From positions 1 through 16,143 of the forward strand of contig JAJAZF010000060.1 of NCBI GenBank assembly GCA_026785875.1: DNA of 16,143 nt, written 5' to 3'. Position 1 is the stretch's first letter. Each line of letters begins with the position of its first letter. This DNA is from Chamaesiphon sp. GTDB taxonomy: Bacteria > Cyanobacteriota > Cyanobacteriia > Cyanobacteriales > Chamaesiphonaceae. Both the position numbers and the translations under genes were made by a program. Positions 1 to 6,913 of the stretch are shown here, in pieces. The notes beneath the pieces are model-generated. The model made no database searches and was not told the origin of the DNA. It saw nothing but the letters and a program-made list of their open reading frames with translations.

Positions 1-500
1 GAGCACTAAAGAAGAATAGGGCTGATGAAAACATTGCGGCGATCGCAAATGAGAAGGCATTATAAATTAGATTGAACTGGCTAGATGACAATGACTGAAC
101 TGTTGACAACCGACTTACGTTGTCATCATTGAGCAATGCCAACAGGGCTAAGTCTGGTAGTGAGGAAGCTAGAATCATTAGTTCGATCTCCATAGAATTG
201 AGTTTAAATCCAAACTACATCCAGTGTTTTTTAATTTGCGAATCCTTGCTGGAATTGAAGCTAACTCAGAGAAAGCCTTGGTAAAAGCTTTCTCTAAGTT
301 CAAACTGAGTTATGATAAGACGACTAGGTAATTCTCTAGAGGTATGGGGTGGATCTCCTTGGTAAAGCGTTTCAACCAGAAGCGAAGATTTGGCCTCGGT
401 ATCGTTCGATAAGCTGTACCAATCAGAGGTGACACCAACCGCACAGGAGAACCACCAACTGTGGTGACTAAACTGCATGTACACAGTGACTCATATCAAC
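1..500. other. Stretch without a convincing gene, downstream of hli
   Basis: No convincing coding sequence is visible here. The only open frame of note runs 484-266 on the minus strand from a GTG; it has no Shine-Dalgarno sequence, no recognisable family and atypical composition. A HIP1 octamer lies at 39-46, and a 7-bp inverted repeat (TGACAAC 104-110, GTTGTCA 119-125) is present. A stronger hairpin at 263-300 is listed separately. Confidence 0.5.
263..300 (-). terminator. Strong hairpin downstream of hli, possible 3' end of its transcript
   Basis: AGAGAAAGC (268-276) pairs perfectly with GCTTTCTCT (287-295) around a 10-nt loop. After one mismatch the stem continues with AACT/AGTT, so 13 of 14 positions pair. 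It lies about 200 nt past the hli stop codon on the minus strand. No U-tract follows, so calling it an intrinsic terminator is uncertain; it could instead protect the 3' end or be incidental. Confidence 0.35.
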
Positions 501-719
501 CTAACGAACTACAGTGTTAGCGGTATTAATTACTGTGGGCAATAAGTTGTAGAAGTGCAGAACACCCTGACCGGAGAGATATTCTGTCAGAAGAGCAGCT
601 ACAAATCCGAGCATGGCAAACCGACCATTCCAGATTTCAGCTTGAGGGGTAAAGCCCCAACGCCATTGATTACGATCGGCGTTAACAGCAGGAATTACTT
701 TTGTAGAAGAACTTGTCAT
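501..719 (-). CDS. hli: High-light-inducible protein (Hlip/SCP), one-helix chlorophyll-binding protein
   Basis: A 72-residue protein carrying the light-harvesting-like helix motif: W-N-G-R-F-A-M-L-G-F followed by a hydrophobic run (about residues 30-48), with the conserved Glu-x-x-Asn-Gly-Arg-x-Ala-Met pattern partly kept as EIWNGRFAM. Hlips are single-span thylakoid proteins that bind chlorophyll and carotenoid. They protect photosystem II assembly and chlorophyll biosynthesis under excess light. The length is normal for the family. The ATG at 719 is supported by a GGAG Shine-Dalgarno sequence about 9 nt upstream (around 730). The gene stands alone and is transcribed away from the repeat-rich region at 0.9-1.1 kb. 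The Trp-Arg-Trp-Gly-Phe-Thr-Pro segment before the helix is typical of cyanobacterial Hlips. Family assignment is firm; which hli paralogue it is cannot be told. Confidence 0.93.
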   Translation of the reverse strand: MTSSSTKVIPAVNADRNQWRWGFTPQAEIWNGRFAMLGFVAALLTEYLSGQGVLHFYNLLPTVINTANTVVR

Positions 720-952
720 GATGACTACTCCAAATGTTGTGGTAAGAATAACTAGATCGATTGCCTTTGGGTAAAGCTTACTTTCCTGTGTTGAATGTTG
801 GAAGCATCTTTCGTCCGTTTGACTTATCCATCTTCACAAATCTTATCAGTTGGCTATCGGTAGGTATATCTGTCAAATGGAAGAGTTATTGGAGCGATAT
901 GGTAGTCAGTAGATATAGTACCTATTTGAGATAGCCACCCAAATCGCGCTAT
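720..952. other. Upstream region of hli, no gene
   Basis: No coding sequence is seen. The hli promoter should lie here on the minus strand. A TTGACA-type hexamer reads on the minus strand at 871-876, but no good -10 box sits at the proper distance, so no promoter is called. Confidence 0.5.
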
Positions 953-1124
953 ACTCCCTTCTCAGTGTCAAATTAGACATCTAGGGTGAATGGCTTGCAC
1001 TGAGCGAAGCCGAAGTGTGGATGGTGAATGGCTTGCACTGTTGGCGTTAACCTTGCCCTTGGCAATGCGTAGCCTCAGTGTGAATGGTGAATCATGATGT
1101 CTCTTGATTGAGAGATCGGGGAAC
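953..1124. repeat. Dispersed STRR-carrying element, copy 1
   Basis: Flanks match a second copy at 11118-11223. The left block 965-987 is identical over 23 nt to 11130-11152. The right block 1095-1122 matches 11194-11221 at 24 of 28 positions. AGACATC (975-981) pairs with GATGTCT (1096-1102), and outer ACTCCC (953-958) pairs with GGGGAACT (1117-1124) with one bulge, so the flanks can form a long stem. The roughly 105-nt core holds GTGAATGG heptamers and two other cyanobacterial repeat motifs (GAGCGAAGCCGAAGTG; TTGCCCTTGGCAATGCG, which contains an inverted repeat). It looks like a non-coding mobile or structured element whose loop has been invaded by repeats. Confidence 0.7.
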
Positions 1125-1269
1125 TATCGATCGCAGCCAGACGTGTCGCTCGATGGTTCCCTTAGCACCGATCTATGTCTATGGTCACAAACCGAGCGTT
1201 TGTAAGTTAAATTAGCTAGTAGGGTTCAGTTTTACCCAATTTCTTGGAAAATATCTGATTTAAGCTGCA
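1125..1269. other. Short upstream region of the small ORF at 1270
   Basis: Intergenic. No clear promoter, Shine-Dalgarno sequence or structured element is recognised immediately before the ATG at 1270. Confidence 0.4.
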
Positions 1270-1506
1270 ATGAAACGGACAGACAACCACACCTTGAGCG
1301 ATATTAATGATGCTCCCGATCTTCAGCGGCTGGTGCAGGATAAGCGATCGAGCAAACGTGCTACCACCGCCAAAGGGAACCGCCGCAACCGCCGTTATGA
1401 AAACCGGATTCTCAATGCACAGGTAGATGAGTTTGAGGACACACAGGGGGAATCAGTGGTAGAAGATAGTGATGCTGAATTAGATCGCGACGATCGAGCC
1501 GATTGA
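1270..1506 (+). CDS. Small charged hypothetical protein
   Basis: A 78-residue protein with a strongly bipolar charge layout. Residues about 24-45 are rich in Arg and Lys (SSKRATTAKGNRRNRRYENR), while the C-terminal third is rich in Asp and Glu. There is no signal peptide, membrane segment or cysteine. The basic core followed by an acidic tail would suit a small nucleic-acid- or ribosome-associated protein, but that is inference only. I have a weak impression of similar short proteins in other cyanobacteria and cannot name a family. The frame uses CGATCG-rich codons like its neighbours, which supports it being real, but no clear Shine-Dalgarno sequence precedes the ATG. It is monocistronic: msrA lies downstream on the opposite strand, convergent, with 14 nt between the two stop codons. 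Confidence 0.6.
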   Translation: MKRTDNHTLSDINDAPDLQRLVQDKRSSKRATTAKGNRRNRRYENRILNAQVDEFEDTQGESVVEDSDAELDRDDRAD

Positions 1507-1520
1507 CAAAAAAATTCGAT

Positions 1521-2231
1521 CTAGCCTTTAATTAGATTGGGGAATTGTTGGCGTAGTCGAGCGATTTTGGGTCGATCGTGGATGACTACATATGGATAAT
1601 TGGGATTGCGATCGATAAAATTCTGATGGTAATCCTCAGCCGGATAAAACTTGGTAAGGGTAATTAACTGAGTGGCGATCGGTTGTGGGAAAATCTGGGA
1701 TCGATCGAGCTTGTCGATATAGGCTTGCGATACTCGTTGCTGTTCGGAATTAGCAAAGAAAATCGCCGATCGATATTGAGTACCATTATCTGGCGACTGT
1801 CTATTTACCTGAGTAGGATCGTGAGCGACAAAAAAGTAAATCTTCAATAGTTGTCCGAACGATATCTGTTTGGGATCGTAGGTAATTTGAATTGCTTCTG
1901 CATGACCTGTATTTCCGCCGCTAACGGTATCATAATTTGCAGTTGCAGCACTTCCACCCGAAAAGCCAGAGACGACGTTAGAGACACCTTGAAGCTGCTC
2001 AAATACCGCTTCGGTACCCCAAAAGCAGCCACCAGCTAAAACGATAGTTTGCGTTCCCATCGCTTGAGGAGTGGGAATATCGATCGGTGCATCGATGATT
2101 TTGGCGATCGCTAGGGTAGAATTTGTCGGAGTAGAGGAGATCGCTCTGTGCAAGCTAAAAGCAACCGTGATTAGTAACAGCAGCGAGAAGCCTAGCATCA
2201 GACTACGGCGAGGTGAAGTGTGAGTTGACAT
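1521..2231 (-). CDS. msrA: Peptide-methionine (S)-S-oxide reductase, membrane-anchored, one-cysteine type
   Basis: Reduces methionine-S-sulfoxide in proteins. The catalytic motif GGCFWGTEAVF is present, with downstream TGHAEA, HDPTQ and the C-terminal FYPAEDYHQNF typical of MsrA. An N-terminal hydrophobic segment of about 18 residues (LMLGFSLLLLITVAFSLH) follows SPRRS, so the enzyme is predicted to be anchored at or exported across a membrane, repairing proteins outside the cytosol. The frame is open to a TTG at 2267 (248 aa), but the ATG at 2231 gives 236 aa and still keeps the hydrophobic segment; I prefer the ATG, although neither has a good Shine-Dalgarno sequence. The only cysteine is the catalytic one. 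The C-terminal resolving cysteines found in many MsrA proteins are absent, so regeneration must use direct attack by an external reductant or partner. Confidence 0.93.
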   Translation of the reverse strand: MSTHTSPRRSLMLGFSLLLLITVAFSLHRAISSTPTNSTLAIAKIIDAPIDIPTPQAMGTQTIVLAGGCFWGTEAVFEQLQGVSNVVSGFSGGSAATANYDTVSGGNTGHAEAIQITYDPKQISFGQLLKIYFFVAHDPTQVNRQSPDNGTQYRSAIFFANSEQQRVSQAYIDKLDRSQIFPQPIATQLITLTKFYPAEDYHQNFIDRNPNYPYVVIHDRPKIARLRQQFPNLIKG

Positions 2232-2275
2232 TTTTGATTTCAAGAGTGCGATATCTTTACTATACAAATTGGAAT

Positions 2276-2625
2276 TTAAGAGTGCTTTAAATATCTAATC
2301 CTTGTACTCGAACCGCTTAGGAATGTTTGATCGACTTGACGTTCGCTCAACTCTCGATCGATCTTAATTCCTTCATCTATGCCTAAGCGCTCGGCAACGG
2401 GTGCGGTGGTATTTTGACGATCGACAGTCACTCCTTATAGTTCGACACTGACGCTACCTTTACCACTAACTCTTACGGATTCGGGATCGAGAGTAGTAGG
2501 TAAGTTACTCACGGTTAGTTCTCGTTTTGTTCCGGTGAGATTAATTGTCCCGCGACGAGTAACTAAGGCACGATCGGTATACTCACATCTTGCACCAATA
2601 CATCAAGACTAGTAAAAACAGAGAT
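2276..2625 (-). pseudogene. Decayed N-terminal fragment of a DUF4139/MuiA-family protein
   Basis: Reading the minus strand from about 2578, a frame gives TDRALVTRRGTINLTGTKR, then ELTVSNLPTTLDPESVRVSG and KGSVSVEL. This resembles the N-terminal domain (DUF4140 type) of the mucoidy-inhibitor MuiA / DUF4139 family. A TAA stop at 2435-2437 interrupts it, and the same frame continues beyond as GVTVDRQNTTAPVAERL. Just upstream, around 2578-2600, the expected lead-in (VQDVS followed by an aromatic and TDRAL) is in another frame, implying a small deletion. The frame then closes near 2276. The roughly 500-residue remainder of a normal family member is missing. It therefore appears truncated, frameshifted and stopped. 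The family call rests on the VTRRG and LPxTLDPxSVRVSG patterns from memory; the part after about 2400 I cannot match. Confidence 0.55.
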
Positions 2626-2744
2626 CTTAGGGTACCCTGGAGCTACGGTTAGCACTAGTATTATCAAACTGGTGGAAGATGTAGAGTATAAACAGTTACA
2701 GCTTCGAGCTGAGGATCGAGCGCCATCGACATCATTATAGTAAT

Positions 2745-2773
2745 TTGGCTGACAATTTTGGGTTTGATATAAT
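2745..2773 (+). promoter_or_regulatory. Candidate sigma-70 promoter for the GAF-HD-GYP gene
   Basis: A perfect TATAAT at 2768-2773 with an extended -10 TG (TGATATAAT), 17 nt after a weak -35 TTGGCT (2745-2750). Predicted transcription would start near 2780, leaving about a 90-nt leader before the ATG at 2869. This is the best-looking promoter in the window. Confidence 0.55.
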
Positions 2774-2868
2774 AGTAAATAGATATATTCCAGCTCGATC
2801 TGGAAATTGACAGCAATCGAGATCGGGGTATTTTCTAGGCTCATTAGTAAATCTCCCAGAGAAAATCG

Positions 2869-4572
2869 ATGGTGAAGAGTTCCAAATCTGAATGGATGAA
2901 CGTAGATAGTCACAGGATCGATCTGCCGATCGCATCTCCAGATTCCCTGACTAGTATCGCCGCCGAGCGCAACACGATCGAGCAATTACTGGCGATTGGT
3001 ACGGCACTATCCGATTGTCTAAATTTAACAGAACTCCTCGACCTAATTTTGACTAAAAGTCGGGAAATTACCTGTAGTGATGCAGGTAGTGTCTATTCGA
3101 TCGATCGCAGCAATGGCGAACCAAAGTTAATATTTAAAGTTGCTCAGACTGATTCTCTCCCAGATGTTTCCTTTGAGTTTGCCAGTATTCCGCTCAATTT
3201 GGAGAGTCTAGCGGGATATGTCGCAACTACAGGCGAAAGTCTGAATATTCCCGATGCTTACGCGCTCCCTGATGATGTTCCCTACAAATTCGATCGGCAG
3301 TTCGATTTAGAATTTGCATATCGAACCGTTTCAGTGCTGGTAATCCCGATGCAAAATCGGGAGGGCGAGACGATTGGGGTATTGCAACTGATCGATCGCA
3401 AGCTCAAAGCCGATCTCCAAATTACACCAGAGAATGCGCTGTCGATTACCCAACCCTATTCTAATTGGGAACAGCAGATCGTCCGCTCCTTGGCTTCCCA
3501 AGCCGCAATTTCGATCGAGCGCAACCACTTATTAGAAAGTATTGAGGAGCTATTTGCCGGATTTATCACAGCCTCAGTACAGGTAATCGAAAGCCGCGAT
3601 CCGACTACGGCTGGACATTCTGAGCGCGTCGCCAAATTGAGCGTACGGTTGAGTCAGGAAGTTAATAGCATTGAGACAGGAATACTCAAATCGGTTCGAT
3701 TTAGCGATCGTCAAATCCAAGAAATCCGCTATGCTGCGCTCCTCCATGACTTTGGTAAAATTAGCATTCCCGAATCGATCGTTCAAAAAAGTCAGAAACT
3801 CTATCCCCATCAACTTACCGAACTCAGTCACCGATTTAATCTGCTCCGACGTACCTGGGAATTGGAATGTACCCAACAGAAATTCAGCTATGTGCTAAAT
3901 CCGCCACTAGGACATCAGCATCAGTCAGATGATAACTGTTTGCATTGTGGCTATTTACAACAGTTAGATCTAGATCTCAATGGTAAACTCGACAGGTTGC
4001 AATCTTACTGGGAGTTGTTAAATAAACTCAACCAACCCGATATTGTTTCCAGATCAGAATTCGCCCAAACATTAGATTCAATTGTCGCCGATCTGCAACA
4101 ACTAGCACAATATACATATCGAGATCTCGATGGCAATTTACAACCCTTACTCACTCCATCCGAAATAGAACAACTCTTAATTCCCAGAGGTTCGCTCACG
4201 ATAGCAGAACGATTAATAGTTGAATCGCACGTCAGCCACACCTATGATTTTCTTCGCAAAATTCCTTGGACAAAACATCTCCAAGATGTACCAAAAATTG
4301 CTCGTTCCCACCACGAAAAATTAGATGGTAGTGGTTATCCGCAAGGGTTAACTGCTGGGGAAATTCCAGTACAGTCACAGATCATGACGATCGCCGATAT
4401 TTATGATGCTTTGACGGCGAGCGATCGACCCTATAAGCCGCGTTTATCAATCGATCGGACTTTAGCTATCTTACACCAAGAAGCCGCCACAGGCAAGATC
4501 GACAGCGATCTTTTAGCCCTATTTGAACAGCGTCAAATTTACGCAGTTTTAGGCGATCCAAACTTTAATTAA
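2869..4572 (+). CDS. GAF sensor plus HD-GYP domain cyclic-dinucleotide phosphodiesterase
   Basis: A 567-residue soluble protein with no membrane segment. A GAF domain occupies about residues 35-218 and ends in the usual LASQAAISIERNHLLESI linker helix. The HD-GYP domain starts near 230. Visible metal-site residues are H250 (AGHSERV), H293-D294 (LLHDFGK), H454 (VESHV), H481-H482 (HHEKLDGSGYP, with intact G489-Y490-P491) and D510 (IADIYDALTASDRPY). HD-GYP proteins hydrolyse c-di-GMP, so this is probably a cytoplasmic turnover enzyme controlled by a ligand of the GAF domain; a different cyclic nucleotide substrate cannot be excluded. Between the HD motif and H454 there are about 125 extra residues (roughly 318-442) carrying H349, H351, C357 and C360, a possible metal site. 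A candidate promoter lies at 2745-2773; the start is the first ATG of the frame with only a weak Shine-Dalgarno sequence. DUF4184 follows 38 nt downstream and may be cotranscribed. Confidence 0.9.
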   Translation: MVKSSKSEWMNVDSHRIDLPIASPDSLTSIAAERNTIEQLLAIGTALSDCLNLTELLDLILTKSREITCSDAGSVYSIDRSNGEPKLIFKVAQTDSLPDVSFEFASIPLNLESLAGYVATTGESLNIPDAYALPDDVPYKFDRQFDLEFAYRTVSVLVIPMQNREGETIGVLQLIDRKLKADLQITPENALSITQPYSNWEQQIVRSLASQAAISIERNHLLESIEELFAGFITASVQVIESRDPTTAGHSERVAKLSVRLSQEVNSIETGILKSVRFSDRQIQEIRYAALLHDFGKISIPESIVQKSQKLYPHQLTELSHRFNLLRRTWELECTQQKFSYVLNPPLGHQHQSDDNCLHCGYLQQLDLDLNGKLDRLQSYWELLNKLNQPDIVSRSEFAQTLDSIVADLQQLAQYTYRDLDGNLQPLLTPSEIEQLLIPRGSLTIAERLIVESHVSHTYDFLRKIPWTKHLQDVPKIARSHHEKLDGSGYPQGLTAGEIPVQSQIMTIADIYDALTASDRPYKPRLSIDRTLAILHQEAATGKIDSDLLALFEQRQIYAVLGDPNFN

Positions 4573-4610
4573 AGATTATATTCAGATTGTCTCGATCGAT
4601 AAGTTAAAAT

Positions 4611-5369
4611 ATGCCATTTACCCTCGCTCATCCGATCGCCACTGTGCCGATTTGGTGGGGATCGAAGCAGAAACTACATTTAGCTAGCCTCGCGATCGGA
4701 TCGATGATTCCCGATGCAGATTACTTCATACTTCTGTATCCAATCAAAACAATCGGACATACTTTTCCTGGGATCTTCATCCAAGGAATACCTTATTCGA
4801 TCGTCCTATTGCTGGCGATCCGATATGTGTTGCTGCGCCCATTTTTGGCTCTCATTCCCCTCCAATTAGCCCGAAAGTTTCCACCACCAAAGAAATACTT
4901 TCCCCTGCAAATTTTCGAGCTGGTTAATATTGTTTTATCGATCGCTATCGGTGCTGCTACGCATCTAATTTGGGATGCTTTTACGCATAGTGGTGACTCG
5001 GTTGTGCATTCAGAATTACTCAAATCGAAGCTCGGCTCACTACCGATTTATACATTACTTCAGTATGGCGGCGGCATTTTTGGACTTGTCGCCCTGTCGT
5101 TGTGGCTAGCCAACTGGCTGCATCGAGCAGAACTACATCATCGGGTGGAAACTCTGGCTCCTGGGTGGCGAGTTATTGCCATCATCGGGATCGTTTACTG
5201 TGCCTTTGGGGTGGCTTGGGTAGCTGTACAGGACAATCGCGAACCCTTTGTCAATTTCTCTGTGCGATCGCTAATTGGTGGCATGTCTGGGACATTTATA
5301 GGATTATTGCTGTACTCAACAATTTTTTGGATCTTAAATAGTTTTCGATCTGATTCTAATGTAACTTAA
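4611..5369 (+). CDS. DUF4184 family multi-pass membrane protein
   Basis: A 252-residue protein beginning MPFTLAHPIATVPIW, the characteristic start of DUF4184 proteins. The conserved polar residues sit in or between membrane spans: H7, D35 and D37 (SMIPDADYF), H50, and H118, W121, D122, H126 (THLIWDAFTH). Together they resemble a membrane metal-hydrolase-like site, but no activity is established for the family. I see about five to six hydrophobic segments, at around 22-42, 58-85, 103-122, 150-167, 187-207 and 222-245. The gene starts 38 nt after the HD-GYP gene stop, in the same direction, so an operon is plausible although there is no sign of a shared pathway. A convergent gap with hairpins separates it from fabG. 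The family call is good; the function is unknown. Confidence 0.82.
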   Translation: MPFTLAHPIATVPIWWGSKQKLHLASLAIGSMIPDADYFILLYPIKTIGHTFPGIFIQGIPYSIVLLLAIRYVLLRPFLALIPLQLARKFPPPKKYFPLQIFELVNIVLSIAIGAATHLIWDAFTHSGDSVVHSELLKSKLGSLPIYTLLQYGGGIFGLVALSLWLANWLHRAELHHRVETLAPGWRVIAIIGIVYCAFGVAWVAVQDNREPFVNFSVRSLIGGMSGTFIGLLLYSTIFWILNSFRSDSNVT

Positions 5370-5377
5370 CGAAAAAC

Positions 5378-5394
5378 AGGGGCTGAAATCCCCA
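5378..5394. repeat. AGGGG(C/T)T(G/T)AAATCCCCA palindrome, copy 1
   Basis: A 17-nt imperfect palindrome (GGGG...CCCC ends) just after the DUF4184 stop. The complement of 8695-8711 differs from it at only two positions, and both are followed in the same orientation by ATCAATT-type heptamer arrays (5471-5505 and 8651-8683). It is probably a small dispersed repeat that may also help terminate transcription. Confidence 0.5.
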
Positions 5395-5419
5395 GCGGGA
5401 CAACCTAATTATCCCCCTT

Positions 5420-5449
5420 CTGGGCACTCGCCTTTGTGACAAAGCCCAG
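5420..5449. terminator. Hairpin between the convergent DUF4184 and fabG genes
   Basis: CTGGGC (5420-5425) pairs with GCCCAG (5444-5449), and the loop contains a second small stem TTTGT-G-ACAAA (5433-5443). It sits in the gap between converging transcripts and could stop either of them, but there is no flanking U-tract. Confidence 0.35.
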
Positions 5450-5470
5450 TTGGGTGACAAACGCTGTGCT

Positions 5471-5505
5471 ATCAATTATCAATTATCAATTATCAATTAT
5501 CAACT
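5471..5505. repeat. Tandem heptamer array (ATCAATT), five units
   Basis: Four ATCAATT units and one ATCAACT. This is the same heptamer family as the arrays at 8651-8683 (opposite orientation) and 11294-11373. It is a typical cyanobacterial STRR. Confidence 0.9.
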
Positions 5506-5523
5506 AAATCCCCCTAGACAAAC

Positions 5524-6270
5524 CTACGCCATTACCATCCCACCATCGACATTAAATGTCTGTCCAGTAATATATGCCGCCGCTGGATCTGCTGCCAAAA
5601 ATCTCACCATTCCGGCGACTTCTTCGGGTTGTCCGTATCTGCCGAGGGGGATAAATTGCAAAATCCCTTCCGCCTTCAGGTCATTTGTCATATCGGTTTC
5701 GATAAAACCTGGTGCTACCGCATTGACAGTGATGCCCCGACTGGATAATTCCTTGGCTACCGTCTTGGTAAAGCCAATCACGCCAGCCTTCGACGCGCTG
5801 TAGTTAGCTTGCCCTGGATTGCCCATTTGTCCGGCGACAGAGGCGATATTAACGATCCTGCCGGACTTTTGCTTGAGCATGATTTTACTCACCGCACGGG
5901 TACATGAAAATACCCCAGTCAGATTGGTATCGATTACTGCTTGCCAATCTTCTAGTTTCATCCGCAGCAGCAGAGTATCGCGCGTAATTCCCGCATTGTT
6001 AACTAGGACATCAATCCGTCCCCATTTGTCCATCACCGTACTGACTAATGCGTCAATTTGGTCGGCTTTGGAGACATCAGCACAGATCGAAATTGCTTCG
6101 CCACCAGCATCAACAATCTGAGTCACCAATTTATCCGCAGCATCGCTAGAACTAGCATAATTGACTGCTACTTTTGCACCAACTCCTGCTAATTCTAACG
6201 CGATCGCGCGACCAATTCCCCTCGATGCACCTGTAACGATCGCGACTTTTCCGACTAATAAATCCGACAC
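5524..6270 (-). CDS. fabG: 3-oxoacyl-[acyl-carrier-protein] reductase
   Basis: NADPH-dependent reduction of 3-oxoacyl-ACP in type II fatty-acid synthesis, in the cytosol. A 248-residue classical short-chain dehydrogenase of normal FabG length. The cofactor motif TGASRGIG is at 13-20, NNAG at 91-94, and the catalytic tetrad is N116, S144, Y157, K161 (YSASKAG). The C-terminus shows the conserved PGFIETDMT and ITGQTFNVDGGMVM signatures. R17 and the following context fit NADPH preference. It lies 60 nt downstream of the ycf37-like gene on the same strand, so the two may share a transcript. The sharp match to FabG through the whole length makes a different SDR unlikely. Confidence 0.95.
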   Translation of the reverse strand: MSDLLVGKVAIVTGASRGIGRAIALELAGVGAKVAVNYASSSDAADKLVTQIVDAGGEAISICADVSKADQIDALVSTVMDKWGRIDVLVNNAGITRDTLLLRMKLEDWQAVIDTNLTGVFSCTRAVSKIMLKQKSGRIVNIASVAGQMGNPGQANYSASKAGVIGFTKTVAKELSSRGITVNAVAPGFIETDMTNDLKAEGILQFIPLGRYGQPEEVAGMVRFLAADPAAAYITGQTFNVDGGMVMA

Positions 6271-6330
6271 TCTAAAATCTCCATCTAACTAAAATTGTGG
6301 CGTTTAATGCCCCTACTCAATCAACCTTAA

Positions 6331-6867
6331 CTATTTACTACTAACAACTAAGCGGCGTCGCAATGATTGACTCCGGCGTTTTGCAGTTTCATTTTCTGGC
6401 TCTAGTTCTAATGCTTGCTCATAGATATCTAAGGCTTGACCTGTGAGTTTTTTCTGTTCGTAAGCGTGACCGAGATTATTCATCGCCATCACATATTCTG
6501 GTTCGAGTTTAATTGCCTCTTTATATTGACGAATTGCTAGATCGTACTGCTCTTGTCCAAAATATGCGTAGCCTAAAGCATTATAAATAGGAGCTATTTC
6601 TGGTGTTCCATCCTCAATTTTGATGGCTTTTTTGAGCATCATTATTGCTTGGATAAACATTTTTTTCTCTAGATAGATACTGCCGAGTTCGTAATACTCT
6701 GGAACGGTACCGCGCTCATTTTTGAGTTTACGCTCTAATTTAGTCAGCGCGTTTTCAATTTTCTGATTTTTGATAATTTGTTTGAGGATAAAGAAAGCCG
6801 CCACACTCAGGAGCAGTAAAAATGCAGCCAAGTAAACGACGAGTAAGTTTTTGTCTGAAAAGTCCAT
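6331..6867 (-). CDS. ycf37: Ycf37-like TPR membrane protein (photosystem I assembly-related)
   Basis: A 178-residue protein. Residues about 9-29 form one transmembrane helix, a short basic linker follows, and then come three tetratricopeptide repeats (about 57-90, 92-125 and 126-159; each has the small/large residue pattern, e.g. YNALGYAYFGQEQYDLAI and MNNLGHAYEQKKLTGQAL), with a basic tail. This arrangement and the repeat sequences match cyanobacterial/plastid Ycf37, a thylakoid protein implicated in accumulation or assembly of photosystem I. TPRs would present a docking surface on the cytoplasmic face. The gene is followed by fabG after 60 nt on the same strand. An alternative reading is a generic membrane TPR protein, but the length, single N-terminal anchor and repeat number favour Ycf37. 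Confidence 0.75.
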   Translation of the reverse strand: MDFSDKNLLVVYLAAFLLLLSVAAFFILKQIIKNQKIENALTKLERKLKNERGTVPEYYELGSIYLEKKMFIQAIMMLKKAIKIEDGTPEIAPIYNALGYAYFGQEQYDLAIRQYKEAIKLEPEYVMAMNNLGHAYEQKKLTGQALDIYEQALELEPENETAKRRSQSLRRRLVVSSK

Positions 6868-6913
6868 TGTTAAGCAGTTGGTAATGGCTAGTGAATCATG
6901 GCTGGGAGGGATC

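Noticed and set aside
266..484. 72-residue open frame on the minus strand just downstream of hli
   Set aside because: It starts with GTG without a Shine-Dalgarno sequence, shows no recognisable family or sensible composition (several Trp and His at the start), and its stop lies inside the hairpin at 263-300. Most likely 3' flank of hli.
2641..2742. Plus-strand frame reading ATVSTSIIKLVEDVEYKQLQ and onward before the HD-GYP gene
   Set aside because: Looks protein-like, but it has no start codon, closes quickly at TAG and matches nothing I can name. Not enough for a gene fragment.
2563..2985. 140-residue open frame on the minus strand
   Set aside because: It overlaps the HD-GYP start and promoter on the other strand, and its only meaningful part (VLVQDVS) is the broken lead-in of the MuiA-type remnant.
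5450..5803. 117-residue plus-strand frame starting in the ATCAATT array
   Set aside because: It begins with repeat-encoded NYQLSII residues and then runs antisense through fabG.
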